Shown one piece after another: positions 48,950 through 60,420 of a stretch of 64,000 nucleotides of DNA. The notes under the pieces were generated by a model. That model was not told where the DNA came from. It ran no database searches and worked only from the letters and a program-made list of their open reading frames with translations. Position 1 is the first letter of the stretch; every line of letters begins with the position of its first letter. The position numbers and the translations under genes are program-made. Source of the DNA: Copromyces sp. CBS 386.78 (lineage: Eukaryota > Ascomycota > Sordariomycetes > Sordariales > Sordariaceae). The DNA lies in the NCBI GenBank assembly GCA_030685235.1, contig MU839120.1, positions 280,499-344,498 of the forward strand. Reading direction: 5' to 3'.

Positions 48950-51183
48950 TGTCGTCGTAGGTGGGGTTATCGTTGTTATTGTTTTTGTTGTTTCTGTTTG
49001 TCTCGCGGGTAGGTAGTATGGGGCTGTCTCGTCTAGCTGTCGTCGCTTTAGTCCTTCCTGTCGTTGGCCTGTGTGCTTCGTCCTCGTAGTAGGTATTATA
49101 GATGTCTTATAATCTGCCGTCGATGTCTTTCTTCCCCTCGATGTCGCGGAGTAAGTTATGATGGGTAGTTGGAGGAAGGTTGGAGAAAGTCTGGACGACG
49201 GGAAAGGTGGGGGAAAATTGTTGTTAGTTGAAACCAAGAAAGGCAGTTGGTTGAGAGCAATGACAAGGGCGGGCAAGGATGGCGGTTAAGGTTTGTGGAG
49301 AAGACACTGGATGATGTACGGGTGCATGTCGAGGATGTGTCGACCGGGCTACTTTGTGTTGCTTGTTGGAAGATGAAACCGGGCAGAGTCCCCCTCAGCT
49401 TCTTCTTCTTCTTCTTCTTCTTCTTCTTTGCTCTTGCGCTTTCATTTCTGTAGGTAGGTGGCCAAACACCTCACATTCCTCTTCGTACATCCCCAACTTG
49501 CGCCAGCCTTGTCTTGTTCTTCTCAATCATACGGTGGTGGGTTTCCGTTTCAGTGAACACGTGCAACGCGACAACGACAGTAGAACAACGGAAATGCAGA
49601 AGAAAAAAACAGGAAGAGAAGTTTGGTATTTTGGCTGGAAGGGGAGCATTCATGCATCTACAATATCGGTACCAGTACCACTTCAGTACCATGTAATGTG
49701 TGTAATATATGTCTGTAGGTAGAGGTAAACTGTCACCGTCCAGTAGTGGACTCGGCAGGGCCCACCTCAGGGCAATGCACATGCTTCGTCTTATTTAGTT
49801 GGCGCAGCGGCAGGCAGCCAAGCAGTGCCCGAGGCCACGGGATGGATTGTGCATACACATTAGGGATGTAATGACGGGATATTGCACACATGGATGCAGG
49901 GATTGACATTGTGTGTTCCGCGGCGGTGCCGCTGCAGGTGTCCATCACTTTATATTACCTACCTATCATGCAGTGACAGACATGTGTCTTTTGCTTCTTT
50001 AGCAATCCATAAGTTGTCTGGTGACTCGAAATGGTCATTTTTTTTTGACACCGAAAAAGTGGCTTTACGTCATTAACGGCATGTTAGCGATGTGGTCTTG
50101 GTTAGGAATGCCGAGTCCCATTTGTTAGCGGGTATAGCCGAGCGGGTTAGTGCGTGCTAGGCCTGAAAAGAGACTTGGCTGACTTACACGAGGGTATCGC
50201 CAAAAAGGTGAGTTTTGAGGTTGGTTCTCTTGGACGCCAACGACAAAGAAGATAACACAAATCCTTTCTAATCATCTCAAAATGTGTGGATAATGTCGCT
50301 GATCAACGCCCGCTAGAAAATATAAACGATAGAAACAAGTCAGGAAATCCGTCCCCCGTCTTGGTCTTGTGTCAGCTTACATGTTCTTATTCCCAGATAG
50401 ATGCGTCAGGATACACAGCGGCAAAACCACGCGCGCTTGCAATGCAAGATTCAAGTCACAATCGAGATCAAGATTGCCCCTCATCAACCCCTCCTCCCCG
50501 TCTCGTTGTCCGAAAGGGTCTTTAGGACTCGAGGTATACACTCCTCTTGCCCATCATACTCCAGGCTTTGATATCTGGTATCTGTAGTACCATGATACAG
50601 ACCACGTAACCGGTTTCTTCATTAATATTTATTTTAGGCCAATGCAGGGTACATCATGACCGATCATGGCGGCCATCGCTTTCCCGGTTTTCCCTGATTG
50701 CACCATTCCATCGGGTCGTTGTCCGACGTCCGATACACACAAAGAGGCGTTCATGTGAGCATGCACATTCACACACCACACACGAACGATAGGCTTAACA
50801 CGAGGTTGTAGTAGCCGAGGTGGGGGAGGCTGTAGATCGACGATTCGGGATATTCCTCAAACGTTCACTTGGTAAGCCTGGCAGGCTCAGCTTGGACAAA
50901 CCTTCGTACCTAATCAAGCTGGAATCCATTGTATAGGCAGGTTAGCACGAGAAACAAGCGCAGGTGATAATGTCAATTTTAAAAAGATCAAAAACAGGTT
51001 TCTCCTTATTCTTCATATGTCTCGCTTTCAAAATACCCAACAAATTCTAGCAAATATGTACCGCCGTTAACCCCCTTTTAATCTAAAAAGAAAAGAAGAA
51101 AAAAAACCCAAAAAAAGAAAACCAACAGGATATATCCATCACTTAATCAAACCTAACCCATCATATAAACAAGCGAACCCCTT
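48950..51183. other. Long intergenic region
   Basis: About 2.2 kb. It is the 5' flank of the Rab-like gene, including a CTT trinucleotide run of about 30 bases at 49399-49428, followed by the 3' flank of the lactate dehydrogenase gene. Near 50131 a short stretch resembles the A-box half of a tRNA but has no B box. ORFs are short and unsupported. Confidence 0.4.
49399..49428 (+). repeat. CTT/AAG trinucleotide microsatellite
   Basis: About ten uninterrupted TCT/CTT units, roughly 450 bases upstream of the Rab-like start codon. Confidence 0.9.
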
Positions 51184-52767
51184 TTAAATCTTGGACTTCT
51201 CCGCAAACTTGATCCTCTGCGCCGGTGTTATCAAAGCATCATACGAGAGGTTGGAAAGCGTATCCGTCGGCGGCGCGCCGTGGTTGAACAGACTCCTGAG
51301 ATCGAGCAAGCCGGGGTTGAGGTCCTCGATCTTGGTCGCGCCGATCAGGCGCATGTTCATCTCCATCTCGTCCTTGAGCAGCTGCATGGCGCGGTCGACA
51401 CCATCGAAGCCGTACGCCGACATGGCGTACAGGAAGGGGCGGCCGATACCGACGCCCTTGGCGCCCAAGCAGAGGGCCTTGAGGATATCGGTGCCGCGAC
51501 GGATGCCGCCGTCAATGTAGATCTCCATCTTGTTCTCCAGGCCAAGCTCGCGGAGAACGGGCATGGTCTCGGCGAGGACCTCGATGGCCGAGCGGGCGAA
51601 CTCGAGCTGGCGACCGCCGTGGTTGGACAGCACGACACCCTGCACGCCGGCCTCGATGGCCTTGATCACGTCCTCGACGCGCTGGACGCCCTTGAGGATG
51701 ATGGGCATCTTGGTGATGCTCTGGAACCAGGGGATGTCCTTCCAGCTGAGGGCGGGGTCGATGAAGCTGCTGATGGCGCGGGCCGCACCCTGGTTGCGGT
51801 TGGTCTCCTGGCCCTTCTGGACGTCACTGCCGTCGTCGGTGAACTTGACGCGCATGTCCTTCTCACGACGGCCGAGCTGGGGCGCATCGACGGTGATGAA
51901 GAGAGCCTTGCAGCCGCGCTTCTCGGCGTGCTTGACAATGCGCTCGGTGATGGCGCGGTCCTTGTTGACGTAGAGCTGCAGCCACTGGACCTGGTCGCCC
52001 TCGGCGGCGTCCATGATTTCGTCAAAGGCGCAAGAGGCGAGAGTGGGAATCATCTGGACGACGTTGTGCTTCTTGGCGGCGCGAGTGAGCAGAACCTCAC
52101 CCTCAACGTGGCCAAGCTTGCCCAGGGCAGTGGCAGTGACGTAGAAGGGAACATCCACCTTGGTTCCGAGCATGGTCGTGCTGAAGTCGACGTTCTCGAC
52201 ATCGACCAGGACTCTGGGGCGGAACCAGATACGGTGGAAGGCGGCGTGGTTTTCGCGAAGAGTCTGGAAAACACATGAGGTTAGCAAATAGGTTTAGCAC
52301 GGGCAATGCCAAAACGGGCTGGAAACAAAAGAGAGACTTACAATCTCATCATCCGCCGCACTAGAGTAGTAAGCCCAAGCGGTCTTCTTCATAACCCTCT
52401 TGGCCACAGCCTCAAAGTCAAGCAGGTTGTAGCACTGCTCGAGCACGGGCATCTCCTCAATGCGCTTCAAGCGCTCCTGCTCCTCAGGGTCGACCTCGGC
52501 CTTCTCGGTCGCAACGGTGGACATGTCGACGGGGCCCAGGTGCTTGTCCTTGGCCAGGTACTTCTCGAGAGTGTCTGGGGGGTGGATGGGGTCGAACTCC
52601 TCGGTAGCGTCCTTGCCGGCATACTTGAGGATAATCTTCATGCCACCGGGGTGCTCGGGCAGGAACTCTGTGATATCGTAGGCCTTGCCGTGGACAATGA
52701 CCCAGCAGTCATCCTTGGTGTTGTGCTTGGCGACCTCGACGCCGGTCAATGGTGTTTGGGGGGCCAT
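51184..52767 (-). CDS. CYB2: Flavocytochrome b2-type L-lactate dehydrogenase
   Basis: FMN- and heme-dependent alpha-hydroxyacid dehydrogenase, most like yeast L-lactate:cytochrome c oxidoreductase. Exons 52767-52342 and 52263-51184 give 501 residues. An N-terminal cytochrome b5 domain (about 5-85) has heme ligands H39 (EHPGG) and H62 (PIHPP). The FMN-dependent dehydrogenase barrel follows, with YVTATALGKLGH, VDAPQLGRREKDMR, LSNHGGRQL containing catalytic H357, and IDGGIRRGTDILKALCLGAKGVGIGRP. The 78-base intron falls in the linker-to-barrel junction after DDEI. Unlike yeast Cyb2 there is no visible mitochondrial presequence before the b5 domain, so it may be cytosolic or use an unseen upstream exon. 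The exact substrate (lactate or another 2-hydroxyacid) is inferred from the family. Confidence 0.92.
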
Positions 52768-53399
52768 TTTGACTAGCGTTGTGTGGTGGTTTCTGTCGGC
52801 TGGCTTTCGTCCTGTGGTTCCAGGTTTGCTGTATATAATGTTCGGTTCTCGGCGTGTAAACCGGGGGAGAGGAAAGATAGGGTGGTGGTGTTGGTGGTCT
52901 GACTGTAGGTTCTTTCCGCTAACGGTATCCGGGGCGGCGGCGACAACCAACTACGTCAGACGATAAAAGATCTTGGCAGTGAAGCCGAAGACAGACAAGC
53001 AGTAATGAGAGAAAACAAGAAGACGCAAAAAGAGGCAGGGAGACAAGACGATACAAAAGATGGCAACGAACGCCGGCTATAGACAAGCACGCTAGACTGG
53101 ACATAAGTACCCGTGAGAGAGCGGCGCTTTAGCGCTTTGAGCCAACACTTCAGACGGTACAGAGACCCCTGGCGGTTCCCTGGCTAACTGACTCCTATTT
53201 ACCGTAGCGCACCAATCGGCCGCCCTCCAATTCCAAATGACCCCAACTCGTGTGGGGAAAAGCTCGGCATCGGCTTCAAACGTGGAGATGCATGGTGCGG
53301 GGTCCTCGGGATCGTCCTCCCGTGGGAGGTGGGGCCGCGATAACAACCCCACACTGCGACGGGACTCTCATGGGATTAGGGATGTGACCTAAATTTCAC
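52768..53399. promoter_or_regulatory. CYB2 upstream region, up to the RIP tract
   Basis: About 630 bases of normal composition holding the CYB2 promoter and leader. The boundary with AT-rich RIP sequence is fairly sharp, near 53400. Confidence 0.45.
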
Positions 53400-54599
53400 C
53401 GAAAGGGTAAGGAACCGAAAACGAAGGAAAAGTAATAAAAAATAAATAAGAATTTCAGCACGTACTTCAATACGTAACTCCAAGACCTATAAATACGTAC
53501 TATCTGGGTATAAGTACTAGCATCTGGGCCATACAAAGTATAAAAAATATAGTATCTAGGCCAGTATTTTATAGATTTTTAAATTCGTATTTACTAAACT
53601 ATTTAAATCTAACCGTCTAGCCTTCCTTATAAACCTCAATAACCGTAATTCTAAATACCTTCTAAACTACTTAAACTATTTACACGTCCTCTGCTATAGC
53701 AATAAGATTATTTTCTAGTATCTTAATATATAAATAATCTTCTAACTCTTTGAAAAATTCCTCTTTTTACTACTTTAGTAATATAACGAAGGGAATATAG
53801 CTAAGGTCGAGTACTTTATTATTTATATAAATAAACGAAGCTATATTTATCTTATTAACTACTATATAATTATATAATAATCTTTCTATAAAGTTTATAA
53901 TAGAAAAAGCACGTTTAAAAAGTATATTATTAATTAACACTTATAATAGTCTAATAATTAACTTTTAAAGTTTATTACTTTTAATATAATATAGTCTTTC
54001 CTTGGGCGGAACCGGATATACCTACGGAAAATAATAAAACGCTTACGGCAAATGTATTTTTATATTATAAAGTTGGATCTATATTATCCGCTAATTAATA
54101 TAGCCAAAATATTATTAAATACTTAATACCAACCGAAATATCATTAGTCTTAATACTAATCGAAATATTACTAATCTTAATACTAACTGAAATATTATTA
54201 AATCTAATTAATATTATTAGATTTAGCCTTATATTTCCTAAATTATATTATTATTAAAAATAATCTTAAAATTATTTTTAACTATTTTTATAATTTTAAA
54301 CTCCTATTTTTACTATTACTAATTCCCGATAGGGGGTGCTATAAGGACGCCTATAGTATAGTAGTATATAAAGACGCTTATATATTTCTACTAGTATTAT
54401 AAATTGTAAAGACCCCTATTCGAATCCTATCTATAATTATTATAATTATTTTTCTCTATTTCTATCCATTCCTACTTCTATATTACCCTCCTTTTACCCT
54501 CTTATTACCTCCCTATTATATCCTTACTTCCTTAATACTTAAAATCTTATCTAATTAGTAATTAGCGTGGAAGGGGGTCCTAATTAGGGGAAGAAATAT
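53400..54599. other. AT-rich, RIP-mutated repeat sequence of unknown origin
   Basis: Dense in TpA and stops in all frames, with no recognisable protein motif. It contains three tandem copies of a 27-base unit (54125-54205). It may be the 3' end of the LINE on its right or a separate, older repeat. Confidence 0.6.
54125..54205 (+). repeat. 27-bp tandem repeat, three copies
   Basis: Units at 54125-54151, 54152-54178 and 54179-54205, each of the form AATACTAA-CGAAATATTA-CTAATCTT. They differ mostly by transitions, as expected after RIP. Confidence 0.75.
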
Positions 54600-57500
54600 A
54601 AGTACGCTGTAAAACGTACTATCTCTCGGGTCGCTATAAACGGGTGCCCTATTATTATAGCGAGGTATTTATAAGGCAATTCAATTAGAGTACGTAGAAT
54701 AAACCGTATTAAATTCCTTTTTTTTAATTTTTAGGGTATTTTCTTACCTTATAACCTTTTAAAATAGATTAAGAGAAGGAGAGAAAAGTCCGGAAGGGAA
54801 AGCAATTTTATAACGGTAGTATTAGCGGTAGCGGTAGTCTAATAATAGCTATTTAGAATCTTACGGCGGGAATTAAAGTTATTAGCGATAATAATAAGGG
54901 TAGCGTTAACTTATTTACCGTTTCTAATTATACGGCGCTTAACGGCTAGTTCGAATATTTTGTAGACGGCTTCCTTAATTATATTACTTTCAAAAATAAT
55001 ATTTAAATTGTAAAATTAAGTAGTAAAAAAGTTATTAGTCTTAAGGATAGCAAATATAGCGACGGCAATAATAATTAATAAACGATTAGGGCGACGGTAT
55101 TAATAATTGACGGTTAATAAACGATAAAAGAAGAAAGAACGGGAATATAAATTTAAATAATAAGATTAATATTAGTACTTTATATATAAATTACTATATA
55201 CTAGTTATTCCTTCTATATATTAGCTACTCTTTCTATTTATTAAATATTCTTTCTATATATTAAATACTCTTTCTATTAATTAAAGGTAAGAAATTACTT
55301 ATAGTCCAAATTTCCTAAATATATCCGTTAAAGTATTTATAGATTACCCTCCTTTTAAATATAGTAGTCTACTAGTAGTATTTTTATAAAGTCTTCTATG
55401 AAGCCTTCCTAAACCTATACTTAATCTACTAAATCTAATTATATTACTTATTCTACCTCTGCCTAATATACTATTAACTTTACTACCGGGAAATCTACCC
55501 TATAGCCGGCTATTAGCTTTATTATTAGGAAATTTACTACGGAATTTGCTGCGTCTTTTACCCGGGGGAGGCTAATTGTTATTAAAATTATTATTAATAT
55601 TACCCGGGCCGGGACTAATAGTACATATATAATTAAAAGCTAAAGGGCTTTAAGGACGACTACGTACCGGTAATAACTATCCGAATACTAATTATTAATT
55701 CTATTATTTAATAATATTAAGGGCTCGATAACGATATATTTAATTAGTTCTAATATATAGGGTATTGAATTCGAAAGTTTCTTTAAATATTATACCTTAT
55801 AAAATACGTATACGAAAAATAATTATATATAATAGCCTAATAATAAAGTCTTTCTTCGAAATATCGTATATAGCCCTATTTAAAGTCTATCCTTATAATT
55901 AAATTAAATTAATTATATAAATTCCTAATATTAATATAGTTAACCGCTTTTATACTAGGAGGATTATTAGTAATTAAAACTATAAAAGTTAAATTATTCA
56001 ATACCTTTAAATAAATAATATTATATATATTAATTATAGTATTAATCGGAAAAATTCATAAGGTATTAATAAATTCTAATTATTTAGGAATTAGTAATAC
56101 TTATTTACAACGTATTAATAATAATTCCTAATAGCAGATAATAAAGGTATTATTTTATAAACCTTTAAATACCTTACGGAATTTAATAATAATAATAATA
56201 ATAGTCTTATTCCCTATACTACTTATCTATAGCGCCTTATTAGCATAAGGTACTTCTCCTAGTTCTCTAGAGGAAATTGTACGGCGATAAGCGCCGTCGA
56301 ATAAAAACCGCCAACTCCTTTCGGTCGCGAATAAATCGCGCCTACTCTATTTTAATTCTATTTATAGCGGTACTTACTTATTGCCTTAGTAAATAAGCTA
56401 CTTCCCCTCTACCGCCTTCGATCTAATATTAGAACAATTGAAATATTATTTTCGTATACCGCTCCTTCTTTTTAAACTATTTATAATAATTATCCTTTCC
56501 CTATTGTTTACCCTTACTCCCGCTTCGTTATTATTTTTTAAAACTCTTATAATTCTATTAAAATTTATATAAGCGTAAAGGCCCTTCCTTTCCTTTTATA
56601 TAAAAATTCCTCCCCGCCGCTATTTTTCGAACTTTCCTTTCTTCCTTATTTAACTAATTTTTAAAATAGCGTCCTCTTTTATTGGCCGTACTCCCAACTA
56701 TCCTTTCAATTATATATCTAACCCCTTAAGCCTTATAATTCATATTAATTGTAGTACCGCTAAGCGTAATATTAATTTTGTCTATATAATAGACTCCCTA
56801 TCCTTTAAATTCGCTTGCTCCCCTACGCCCCCTTCTTCTTTAGCGCCCGAATTCTAAATTTTTATCTGGGTATTAATTTTTAACCCTGCTTTTAACTTTC
56901 CTCCCGGCCGGTAAATCCTTTTTATTTTTATATTTACTTCCTTTTTTCCCCGCTAATTATATTAATTAATATCGTTTATCGCATTCTTTACTTTTACTAT
57001 AGACTAAAATTTGCTAATTATATTTATAATACCCCGTCCTTCAATATAGCCATATTCTGTACGCTCTTTACGGAATATATTTATTATATTAATATTAAAA
57101 GTAAGTTTCTTCCTATAATTTCCTTTTCATTTTTTTTTTTAACGTTTTTCAAAATATTAGTAAGTAGAGTACTATTTATTCTATTATTAATATAAAATAT
57201 ATATTAAATATTCTATTAGGTTATTATAATAAGTATAATGTTATTTAAATTATAATTATTATTTTATTCCACTTTTAAAATAATATTAGTCTTCTAATTC
57301 GTTGTTTCTATAATATTTATATCGATTTTTTTAAAAATATATGTAAATACCTAATTATAAATAATCTCCCGTATAACCTTAATATCCTTCCTTATTATTA
57401 GAATATAAAAGTCGAAAATTATTAGTATAAGGAATATTACGAAATATTTTTAGTTAATTGTTTTACCGTTCCCGTTTTTAATTCTAATAGAAGAAATACT

Positions 57501-60420
57501 AATATTAGTTCCCTAATAATAGTTAATAGCCCTACTAGTCCCCCTCCGGCTAACGAGGATTAGGTTTAATAGCGCTATAAAATTATTAAGAATTAGGAAT
57601 TAATATTTAATATATTTTGCGAATTCTTCGTTTATAAAGAATATTAATTAATTATTTTAATATTATTTTTGTAATTAGGTAACTATTATAATTAATATAA
57701 TTTAATTCCTCCTTTTCCTTTAAATCTTTATAATAAATTTCTTTTTTTTTATTATTATTTTTATAAATTCTCTTTAATTTAAAGGCGTCTAATTCTTAAA
57801 TTAAACTTATTATTTCCGCTATACTTCCTTCGTTACTATTTTATATTCTAAAATCTATTAGTCTATTTATTTTTTCTAACCTTTTTTTTAATATAAGACG
57901 AATTCTTTTATAATATTAATAAATTTGCTATCGAACTTATTAAATCCTAATTCGAATTCTTCTACCGTTTTAATCCTTTTTAGGATTAATATTCGTTTTT
58001 CCGCCGCTTCCTACACCTTTTCTATATTTATTAAATTATAATTAAACCTTTCTTCTATTTCCGCTTTCCTATTCTTTTTTCCTATTTAAACTTAGACTTC
58101 TTAAGGGTAATAGTCCGAATTAGTTTACTTATACCGCTATATTCCTTAATATTCGGCTTTAATATTTTATAAAACTTATATATAATCGATTATCCTATTT
58201 TTCTCTCTTTTAATTATATTTCCGAACCTTATTAATTCCCCGTAGAAGGTAATAAAATTAAATTTCTATCGCCGTATTTACATAAATAACCTTATAGTAT
58301 TTAAATTAATTTTATTCTCTAAATTTTAATCGGGGTAATAAAGGTTATAATCCTTTATAGTTATATATTAGCCGGTTAAAGGTCTTTCCTTAAAGAGTTC
58401 AAAGAGGGGAAACTCCTATTAATATTTTAATATACTTTAGAAGAAAATAGGGGAGTAAATAGAGTAGATGGTTATCGGTTCTTATAAATTCTTTAATATT
58501 GCTACGGCCCAATCCTTTTTAACCTAAAAGTTTAAATTTTTTAAATTCTACTTTTTATTTATATAAATTATTATTCTACCCTTCTTTAAATAATCAATAT
58601 TATAATATCTACCGCTTTTCGGCTAATAAATATCCCTATTTAAATTCTTACTTAGTTCTTAAATTACTATAATATTATAGGTCTCCTCCTATTTAAATAG
58701 CATTTTCCTTTTCTTATATAATTTCCCTATATTCTAATAAAATATTTTTTTTTAAATTATTAATTACCTTATAAAAAGCTTCCTTCTAATCTAATAGTAG
58801 GCTAGGAGGGTATTATTTCTTTAGAAGTAATAATAGCGGCCGAAAGCGTAATAGTAATAGAATTAGTACGGATATAGTTGTTTACGTTTTAAAAATAAAT
58901 ATAAATATTTATCGGGCTTATATTTATAAGTTTTAGCTAAAAGCTACCTCTAATTTTTTTAAAACGGCCTTTTTTTCCTTTTCCTATAAATAATCTCTCT
59001 AAGGTCGTAATTAAACGGGAATTAAAGGGGGCGTCGGGGATTATAATATCCTCTTTTAATTTTATTATTAATTTTAATATTAGTTTAACCGGTCTTTTAC
59101 GAATAATAAAACTACGAAACCTTTTAACGTAATCGATAAATACTTTTATATAAGCCGTTTTTATAAGTAGGTACCTCTTTTTATCGAAGGCGAAATACCC
59201 TAATTTCCTATGTAATTTATAAAAGATTAGGGAATTATTTTCGTTCGAAGGGCAATTCTCTTCTTTTATATACGGCCCTTCGTATTTAACCTTATTATAA
59301 CAACTATAAACGTCCTCCTAACGATAGAATCTCGCTATATATTTAAAATATTAATATTTAAAATATTATTAAGCGGAGGCTATAATTTAAAATAATTTAT
59401 ATATATATACGCCGCCGTTTTAGAGGAAAAAGTTCTCTTAAAGGAAAATTATAGCTTTTATAATTATAACTTCTACTAAGAATATTCTTCTTTCTTCCCC
59501 TTCGTATTTCTTCTAAAGTTTAGCCCGAATAATCTCTACTTCCTTATTCTTCGCCTTTATTTCTTATATAACCAATTCGGGTTATTTCGTATTAATATTA
59601 ACTTACAGGACTCCTTTAATTAAAATAACTATAATATTTAAGGATATAATAGCCTCTTTTCTAAAGACTATTTTAGCCTAAATTTAATACTTTTAGTATT
59701 AATCCTTAATTAATTCGTCGAAAATAATTACGTAGTCTCCGCTCGTTACTATCCTAATAGCTACGTAGATTATTTTATATAGACTTTCCTTTAAAGCGCC
59801 TTTAATAACCTACTTTATATTATTGTTCGAACGTATAGTAAATTCGGTAATAATTTAAGCTCCTTTAATAATAAATTAACATTTATAATTAGAAGGGATA
59901 AACTTTTTAATAGTAATAATAAATAAGTAATAGAGGGTAGCGCTAATCTTATTTAATAATTTCTAAATAATATTAACCTATTTCTTCGGCGCTTCTTAAA
60001 CGTCTTTCTTTATTTCCTTCGAAATAAATTTCTTTAAATTATTAATATTTTTCTTAATAATAAATTAAGCTTCGGCGGCCTTATTTACCTTAAATATTTT
60101 AGACTTATTTTTTTTCGTAAAAGTTTTTATAAATTCGAAAAAGAATTTTCGAACCCAACGACGGTCGTTAATCGTTATAGCGGTATAGTCCGTAATTTTA
60201 TTTATTATAGCAATAAATCTCTTTATAATTTTATTATCTTCCTCCGTCTTTTCTAAAATCTTTATAGTAAATATAGCGTTAAGGTCGTTACATCCTAAAA
60301 TACTTCCGAGGGGGTTGTAGACGCTATTTTCGAATCTACTCGCACCTTTATTAATTGTTATCGGTAGCGACGGCTCAATACTATCACTACGGTCGTCGTA
60401 AAATATCGCGGAGGGGGTAA
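54600..60420 (-). mobile_element. RIP-inactivated Tad-type LINE (non-LTR retrotransposon)
   Basis: The minus strand reads as a dead LINE. ORF1 begins near 60.3 kb and contains the RSGD-like block TSGDYVIIFDELIKD near 59.7 kb. A zinc-knuckle array lies at about 59170-59335, where the spacing of LINE CCHC motifs and the closing FAFDKKRYLL (for AFDKKCPL) are kept but many cysteines are now Tyr or Phe. ORF2 follows; near 58458-58586 it shows an endonuclease-like block (IIIYINKK ... AVAILKNL ... ITIYSIYSP) matching the VNKRI ... NVYNP segment of fungal LINE endonucleases. The reverse transcriptase is presumably at 57-55 kb but is too degraded for me to place. Ends are approximate and no target duplication was found. 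In-frame stops occur every few codons, so nothing is functional. Confidence 0.6.
55206..55285 (+). repeat. 20-bp tandem repeat, four copies
   Basis: Four consecutive 20-base units (55206-55225, 55226-55245, 55246-55265, 55266-55285) of the form TATTCTTTCTATATATTAAA, alternating two slightly different versions. Confidence 0.8.

Noticed and set aside
50127..50200. tRNA-like A box (TATAGCCGAGCGGGTTAGTGCG)
   Set aside because: It resembles the D arm of a Ser/Leu tRNA, but there is no B box within reach and no acceptor stem can be formed.
51280..52278. 332-codon open frame on the plus strand
   Set aside because: Antisense of the FMN domain of the CYB2-type gene; Leu/Val/Asp/Gly-rich with no family resemblance.
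54125..55285. CRISPR-like array from short repeats
   Set aside because: The repeats are head-to-tail without spacers, and the genome is eukaryotic.
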